From JAUIAI01 sp045106815 (GTDB lineage Bacteria; Pseudomonadota; Gammaproteobacteria; Burkholderiales; Burkholderiaceae_E), in the NCBI GenBank assembly GCA_045106815.1, contig JBGCFG010000010.1, positions 62,001 through 126,000 on the forward strand: a DNA stretch of 64,000 nt, in the 5' to 3' direction. The notes beneath the pieces were generated by a model. That model did not search any database. It worked only from the letters and a program-made list of their open reading frames with translations, and was not told where the DNA came from. The position numbers and the translations under genes are program-made. Position 1 is the stretch's first letter. The number at the start of each line of letters is the position of its first letter. Positions 60,097-64,000 of this stretch are shown here, piece by piece.

Positions 60097-61041
60097 ATGT
60101 CTGAAACGCTCACCCAACCCGACGCTAATAGCGAAGCTGCGCATGTCGATGTACGGCCCATGTCAGTGCATATTGGCGCAGAGATACACGGTCTGGACTT
60201 ACGTGAAGCCTTGACCCCGGCCGAAGTCGCTTGTGTGCGGGCAGCGCTGCTTAAATGGAAAGTGGTGTTCTTCCGCAACCAGGAAATGAATCATGAGCAG
60301 CATGTGCGTTTTTCGCGCCAGTTTGGTCAACCGACACCTGGGCACGTTGTGTTTGGCGGCGACAAAGAGTATCCGGAGATCTACTCGATTGCAAAATTCC
60401 GCGCGGCCATCAGCAAGCGAACTGCGCTGCCACTTCGCCCCTGGACGGGTTGGCATACCGATATCACCGCCGCAATCAATCCGCCATTCGCGTCGATCCT
60501 GCGGGGCGTTACGGTGCCACCATACGGGGGTGATACGCAATGGACCAACCTGGCGGCGGCATTCAACTCCCTATCCCCAGCGATGCAGACCTGGCTGGAA
60601 ACGCTTCATGGCGAACACCGATTCGATCCGCCCGCAGGCAGCGATACAAGTTCTCAGTACGATGAAGTGGTTAGCAAGAACACTCTCGCCGCCATACATC
60701 CCATCATTCGCGTCCATCCGGAAACCGGCGAACGTGCCTTGTATGTAAGCCCGAATTTTTTGCGCAATATCGTTGAACTCACCCCCCATGAGAGCGAGCG
60801 GATCATTCACATGCTGTGGGAGCACGCCATTTTGCCGGAATACACCGTGCGGTTTCGCTGGGAGCCCGGCAGCGTAGCTTTTTGGGACAACCGGGCCACC
60901 GCGCATCTGGCGCCGCGCGATATTTTTGACTCTGATTTTGATCGGCAGTTTTATCGCGTCACCCTCTCAGGTGACATCCCCGTCGGCGTAGACGGGCAGC
61001 CCTCGAAGATTCTGGAAGGCAAAGAGATTCCGTCGTTATGA
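60097..61041 (+). CDS. TauD/TfdA-family 2-oxoglutarate-dependent dioxygenase
   Basis: A 314-residue non-haem iron dioxygenase. The facial triad is WHTDITA (His and Asp) and the distal His in FWDNRATAHLAPRDIF, followed by the 2-oxoglutarate Arg in FDRQFYRVTLSGD. The N-terminal HIGAEIHGLDL and VVFFRNQEMNHEQHVRFSRQFG are typical TauD. The ATG at 60097 has CCGGAG upstream. It overlaps the next gene by four bases (ATGA). Substrate unknown: TauD/TfdA enzymes hydroxylate taurine, aryloxyacetates, carnitine precursors and similar acids. Confidence 0.92.
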   Translation: MSETLTQPDANSEAAHVDVRPMSVHIGAEIHGLDLREALTPAEVACVRAALLKWKVVFFRNQEMNHEQHVRFSRQFGQPTPGHVVFGGDKEYPEIYSIAKFRAAISKRTALPLRPWTGWHTDITAAINPPFASILRGVTVPPYGGDTQWTNLAAAFNSLSPAMQTWLETLHGEHRFDPPAGSDTSSQYDEVVSKNTLAAIHPIIRVHPETGERALYVSPNFLRNIVELTPHESERIIHMLWEHAILPEYTVRFRWEPGSVAFWDNRATAHLAPRDIFDSDFDRQFYRVTLSGDIPVGVDGQPSKILEGKEIPSL

Positions 61042-62768
61042 CATCTGCAGGCCGAGGCACCATGAACACCTACACCCAATATGCTGCGGCCAGCGGTCAT
61101 CCATTGGCCACCAAGGCGGCTATCGCGATCCTGGAGGAAGGCGGCAACGCGATAGACGCCGGGGTCGCAGCGGGCATGGCACTCGGTGTGCTGCACTGCG
61201 AGCTGGTCAATTTTGCCGGGGTCGCCCCGATCATGATTCGATCGGCACAAAAGAGCGAAACCGTCACCATTGACGGACTTGGCGGCTGGCCGGCGGCTGC
61301 AACCACCGCGTTTTTTGAAGAGTCCTTTGATGGCGCCATTCCCGAAGGGATTTTGAGAACAGTTGTCCCTGCTGCACCAGCGGCATGGATCCGCGCTTTA
61401 CGCGACTACGGCACGATCTCATTTGGTGAGGCGGCTCGCTTTGCCATCGAGTATGCCCGCGATGGCTTTGAGGTGTATGAGCTGTTTGCAGAAGTAATCG
61501 CCGCTAGTGAAGCCGACTTCAGACGCACCCCTGAAAGTGCGAAGATTTATCTCCCGAATGGACGGCCGCCGCATGTGGGCGAACGCTTCATTCAAACGGA
61601 TCTTGCGGCCAGCATTCAGTACGTGGCTGATGAGGAGTCTGCTGCCGGCGGTGATCGCCTGGCGGGTTTGCAAGCCGCTCATGATGCGTTCTACAAGGGC
61701 GATATCGCCCGGAAAATCTGTGACCACCATCGCGCCAATAATGGCTTCCTGGCACTTGAAGACTTGGCCAACTACCAGGTCAGGTATGAGCAGCCGCTGA
61801 GAGTCTCTTTCGGCGACTTTGAAATCGTGACCTGTGGTGCGTGGTGTCAAGGGATTTCATTGGCGCAGGCTTTCTCGATGCTTGACGCGTCTTCACTAGC
61901 GGCAATGGGCCAAAACTCAAGTGCCTACATCCACCACCTCACTGAAGTGTTCAAATTGGTGTTCGCTGACCGCGAGCACTATGTTGCTGATCCACTGTTT
62001 GTTGATGTCCCGGTAGCAGACATGCTTGCCGCAGACTACCTCGCCGCGCGCCGTAGCCTGATTAGGCCGGACCTTGCATGGCCAGACTTACCACCCCCAG
62101 GAGATCCGTGCGCCCGACAAGCCACTCTGTCAGACACCACTTCAACGCAAGCCTCACGAGTTGAAAATCCCTCGTCGGCGCTCGACACTTCTTACCTGTG
62201 CGTGATTGATGGCGAAGGCAATGTGTTCTCAGCTACCCCGAGCGACACCGCTTCCACAGGTGAAGTGATTCCCGGCACTGGCCTCTGTCCATCATCACGG
62301 GGCTCGCAATCTCGTGGTGTCTCCACCTCGATCAACGCCTTGATGCCGGGCAAGCGCCCGCGGCTGACACCCAACCCAGCCATTGCGCTGCGAAACGGTG
62401 AACCATTTATGGCTTTTGGCACACCAGGCGGTGATGTGCAGATTCAAGCGATGATTCAGGTGTTTGCCAATCACGCCTGCTTCGGTATGCCGTTAGACGA
62501 AGCGATTGCTGCGCCGCGCTTCGCGACCTACAGCTTTCCATCATCGTTTGCACCCAACGAACACTTTCCCGGTCTTTTGAAATTCGAACCAGGCATAGAT
62601 CAAGACGTTGCTAGCGAGTTGACGCGACGGGGGCACGACGTGCAATGGTGGCCCAGACGCGACTGGCATGCTGGCGGCGTTTGCGCCGTGCAGGTTGAAT
62701 CAACAGAGCCACGCAGACTGAAAGCGGCAGCTGATCCGCGACGGGCCGGAACGGCCGACGGGCTTTAG
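61038..62768 (+). CDS. Gamma-glutamyltransferase-family protein
   Basis: A 576-residue N-terminal nucleophile hydrolase. The N-terminal part has ASGHPLATKAAIAILEEGGNAIDAGVAAGMAL, typical of GGT. The probable autoprocessing site and catalytic Thr is Thr384 in LDTSYLCVIDGEGN, corresponding to TTH in classical GGT but with Ser-Tyr after it. GTPGGDVQIQAMIQV and PRLTPNPAIAL also match. No signal peptide is seen at the start, so unlike E. coli GGT it may be cytoplasmic. Overlaps the dioxygenase gene by four bases and is convergent with the TctA gene. It could hydrolyse gamma-glutamyl or other acyl amides. Confidence 0.88.
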   Translation: MTSAGRGTMNTYTQYAAASGHPLATKAAIAILEEGGNAIDAGVAAGMALGVLHCELVNFAGVAPIMIRSAQKSETVTIDGLGGWPAAATTAFFEESFDGAIPEGILRTVVPAAPAAWIRALRDYGTISFGEAARFAIEYARDGFEVYELFAEVIAASEADFRRTPESAKIYLPNGRPPHVGERFIQTDLAASIQYVADEESAAGGDRLAGLQAAHDAFYKGDIARKICDHHRANNGFLALEDLANYQVRYEQPLRVSFGDFEIVTCGAWCQGISLAQAFSMLDASSLAAMGQNSSAYIHHLTEVFKLVFADREHYVADPLFVDVPVADMLAADYLAARRSLIRPDLAWPDLPPPGDPCARQATLSDTTSTQASRVENPSSALDTSYLCVIDGEGNVFSATPSDTASTGEVIPGTGLCPSSRGSQSRGVSTSINALMPGKRPRLTPNPAIALRNGEPFMAFGTPGGDVQIQAMIQVFANHACFGMPLDEAIAAPRFATYSFPSSFAPNEHFPGLLKFEPGIDQDVASELTRRGHDVQWWPRRDWHAGGVCAVQVESTEPRRLKAAADPRRAGTADGL

Positions 62769-64000
62769 TCTGCCTTAGCGACCGGCGATATACCCGCCGC
62801 CTCAGCCGTCACCGATTTGCGCCGAGACGCGAACACCAAAACAACGACCGCGCCAACCAGGAACAACACGGCAAGCGGCGATTTCAATAAGAACCACGGA
62901 TCATTGCCCGAGGCGGAGTACCCGCCCCGTATCAGCTCTTCAAGTTGCGGCGCGAGAATAAAACCGATCACAAACGGCAGAATCGAAATTTCAAGCCGCC
63001 GCAGCAGATAGCCAATGACGCCAAAACCAAGTACCACCCAGATCGCGATGAATCCGCCGTCTTGCACATAAACCGCAGTCAGCGTGATGAGCAAGACAAC
63101 AGGCAGCATTATGGTCTTGGGAATGCGCGCCAGAACGCCCAGCGAATGCAAAAACCAACCGCCTACCGTCCAGTTAAACAAGTTACCCAGAATCATCAGC
63201 GTGAAGATCGCAAACGCAATCACGAGATCCTGATTGATGATCGTGCCGAAGTCCTCGATGACCTTAATCTCAGTAAACCGAAAAACAGACGGCCCGAGTG
63301 TAAAGCTGCCAACCGACTCCACCGCCAGGATTAGAAAGACGGCGGCAAAGTTACCTGGGATGCCCAAACTCATCACAGGAATCAGGTTGGCACCCGATAC
63401 GGCTGAGTTAGCCGCCTCCGTCGCAGCAACCCCCTCGGGCAAACCGCTACCAAACTTCTCGGGATGCTTTGAGACACGCCGGGCAGTGTCGTAGCCAAGC
63501 GTTGCGGCGAGCGTCGTCCCAATGCCGGGTAACGCACCGACCATTGTGCCAATCACCGCCGAACGGCATATCGTTGGGAAAATGCGGCGAATGTCTGCAC
63601 GACCAAATGAGTTATCACCTGTCTCTCGCGCAAATCGTTGTTTGAAGTTTTCTAATCGCTCCCGGGCAGCATCTTCGATGCCGATGAACACCTCACCAAT
63701 TATTAAAACGCCAATCACGGCGGATGTGAGAGGCAGGCCATTACCAAGTGCCAGCACGCCCATCGTCAAACGCGGCCCATTACCAGACAACGTGGTGCCA
63801 ATGAGCGCGAGCAACATGCCCAGCACACCCACGATCAGGCCATTAATGGGTGACTTACCCGCCACCGCCGCCATAAACGACAAAGACAGAATAATCAGCG
63901 CTGACTTTTCAGGCAGATCAAGCACATTTTCTATGAGCACTGCCAGCACCGGCGCAGTCAGTATGAGCACCAGATCGCTAAAGGTGTCTCCCGACACTGA
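62765..64000 (-). CDS. tctA: Tripartite tricarboxylate transporter permease TctA, C-terminal part (cut by window end)
   Basis: At least 411 residues of a TctA-type large permease with about ten helices visible; the frame runs past the window end, so roughly the first 90-100 residues are missing. Recognised by VIGTMVGALPGIGTTLAATLGYDTARRVSKHPEKFGSGLPEGVAATEAANSAVSGANLIPVMSLGIPG, the second Pro-Gly-rich repeat typical of TctA, and the PIFNWTVGG-like helix region. Such permeases work with a TctB and a periplasmic TctC for carboxylates. No start codon is in the window. Convergent with the GGT-family gene, overlapping by four bases. Confidence 0.92.
   Translation of the reverse strand, partial: SVSGDTFSDLVLILTAPVLAVLIENVLDLPEKSALIILSLSFMAAVAGKSPINGLIVGVLGMLLALIGTTLSGNGPRLTMGVLALGNGLPLTSAVIGVLIIGEVFIGIEDAARERLENFKQRFARETGDNSFGRADIRRIFPTICRSAVIGTMVGALPGIGTTLAATLGYDTARRVSKHPEKFGSGLPEGVAATEAANSAVSGANLIPVMSLGIPGNFAAVFLILAVESVGSFTLGPSVFRFTEIKVIEDFGTIINQDLVIAFAIFTLMILGNLFNWTVGGWFLHSLGVLARIPKTIMLPVVLLITLTAVYVQDGGFIAIWVVLGFGVIGYLLRRLEISILPFVIGFILAPQLEELIRGGYSASGNDPWFLLKSPLAVLFLVGAVVVLVFASRRKSVTAEAAGISPVAKAD

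Overview
This window reads as chromosomal DNA from a gammaproteobacterium, probably free-living and aerobic. Two gene orders point there. One is argH / algZ-algR-hemC-hemD-hemX-hemY. The other is tRNA-Ser / serS-rarA-(MFS)-lolA-ftsK with a Crp-type regulator and trxB. Both are typical of Pseudomonas-like gammaproteobacteria. The two TRAP transporters and the start of a tripartite tricarboxylate transporter suggest a heterotroph living on dissolved organic acids and amino acid derivatives. I see no mobile element, phage, CRISPR array or rRNA operon. No gene-free stretch exceeds 300 bases; the longest gaps are 9447-9705, 29535-29757 and 36995-37203.

Region 1 (1-9446): a minus-strand catabolic operon with isovaleryl-CoA dehydrogenase, both subunits of 3-methylcrotonyl-CoA carboxylase, a MaoC hydratase and a zinc alcohol dehydrogenase cut by the window edge, i.e. 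leucine/isovalerate breakdown. It is followed by a second zinc alcohol dehydrogenase, a divergent SDR protein without the SDR catalytic residues, a DUF938 protein and an exported cyclase-family protein.

Region 2 (9706-21375): an SLC13-type permease with RCK_C domains, then the most notable locus. This is a minus-strand set of ECF sigma factor, cupin (ChrR-like) anti-sigma factor and a D-proline/glycine reductase B-type protein. The last is split by an in-frame UGA that sits exactly where PrdB carries selenocysteine, so it is a candidate selenoprotein. After it come a CLC chloride channel/transporter lacking the gating glutamate, an orphan solute-binding protein, a TetR-hydrolase pair with a clear operator, small cupin and membrane genes, and an Fnr-like regulator divergent from a histidine-rich lipoprotein across an FNR-type palindrome.

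Region 3 (21421-45795): housekeeping genes. They are tRNA-Ser(CGA), serS, rarA, an MFS transporter, lolA, ftsK, a Crp-family regulator, trxB, smr, a DUF3445 protein, a DUF4126 protein, PII, nadE, a FemAB/GNAT-like protein, ppa (with tandem repeats carrying repeated in-frame stops), an SDR, the hem genes with the AlgZ/AlgR two-component system, and argH.

Region 4 (45924-64000): an accessory uptake and catabolism block. It holds a Tat-exported TRAP system whose large permease has a coiled-coil tail of about 330 residues, an unknown protein, a second conventional TRAP system, a GAF protein, hydantoinase/oxoprolinase A and B, an M20 amidohydrolase, a TauD-type dioxygenase, a gamma-glutamyltransferase-family enzyme, and a convergent TctA permease cut by the window end. 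Together these suggest import and hydrolysis of N-acylated, cyclic-imide or gamma-glutamyl amino acid derivatives; the real substrate cannot be read from the sequence.
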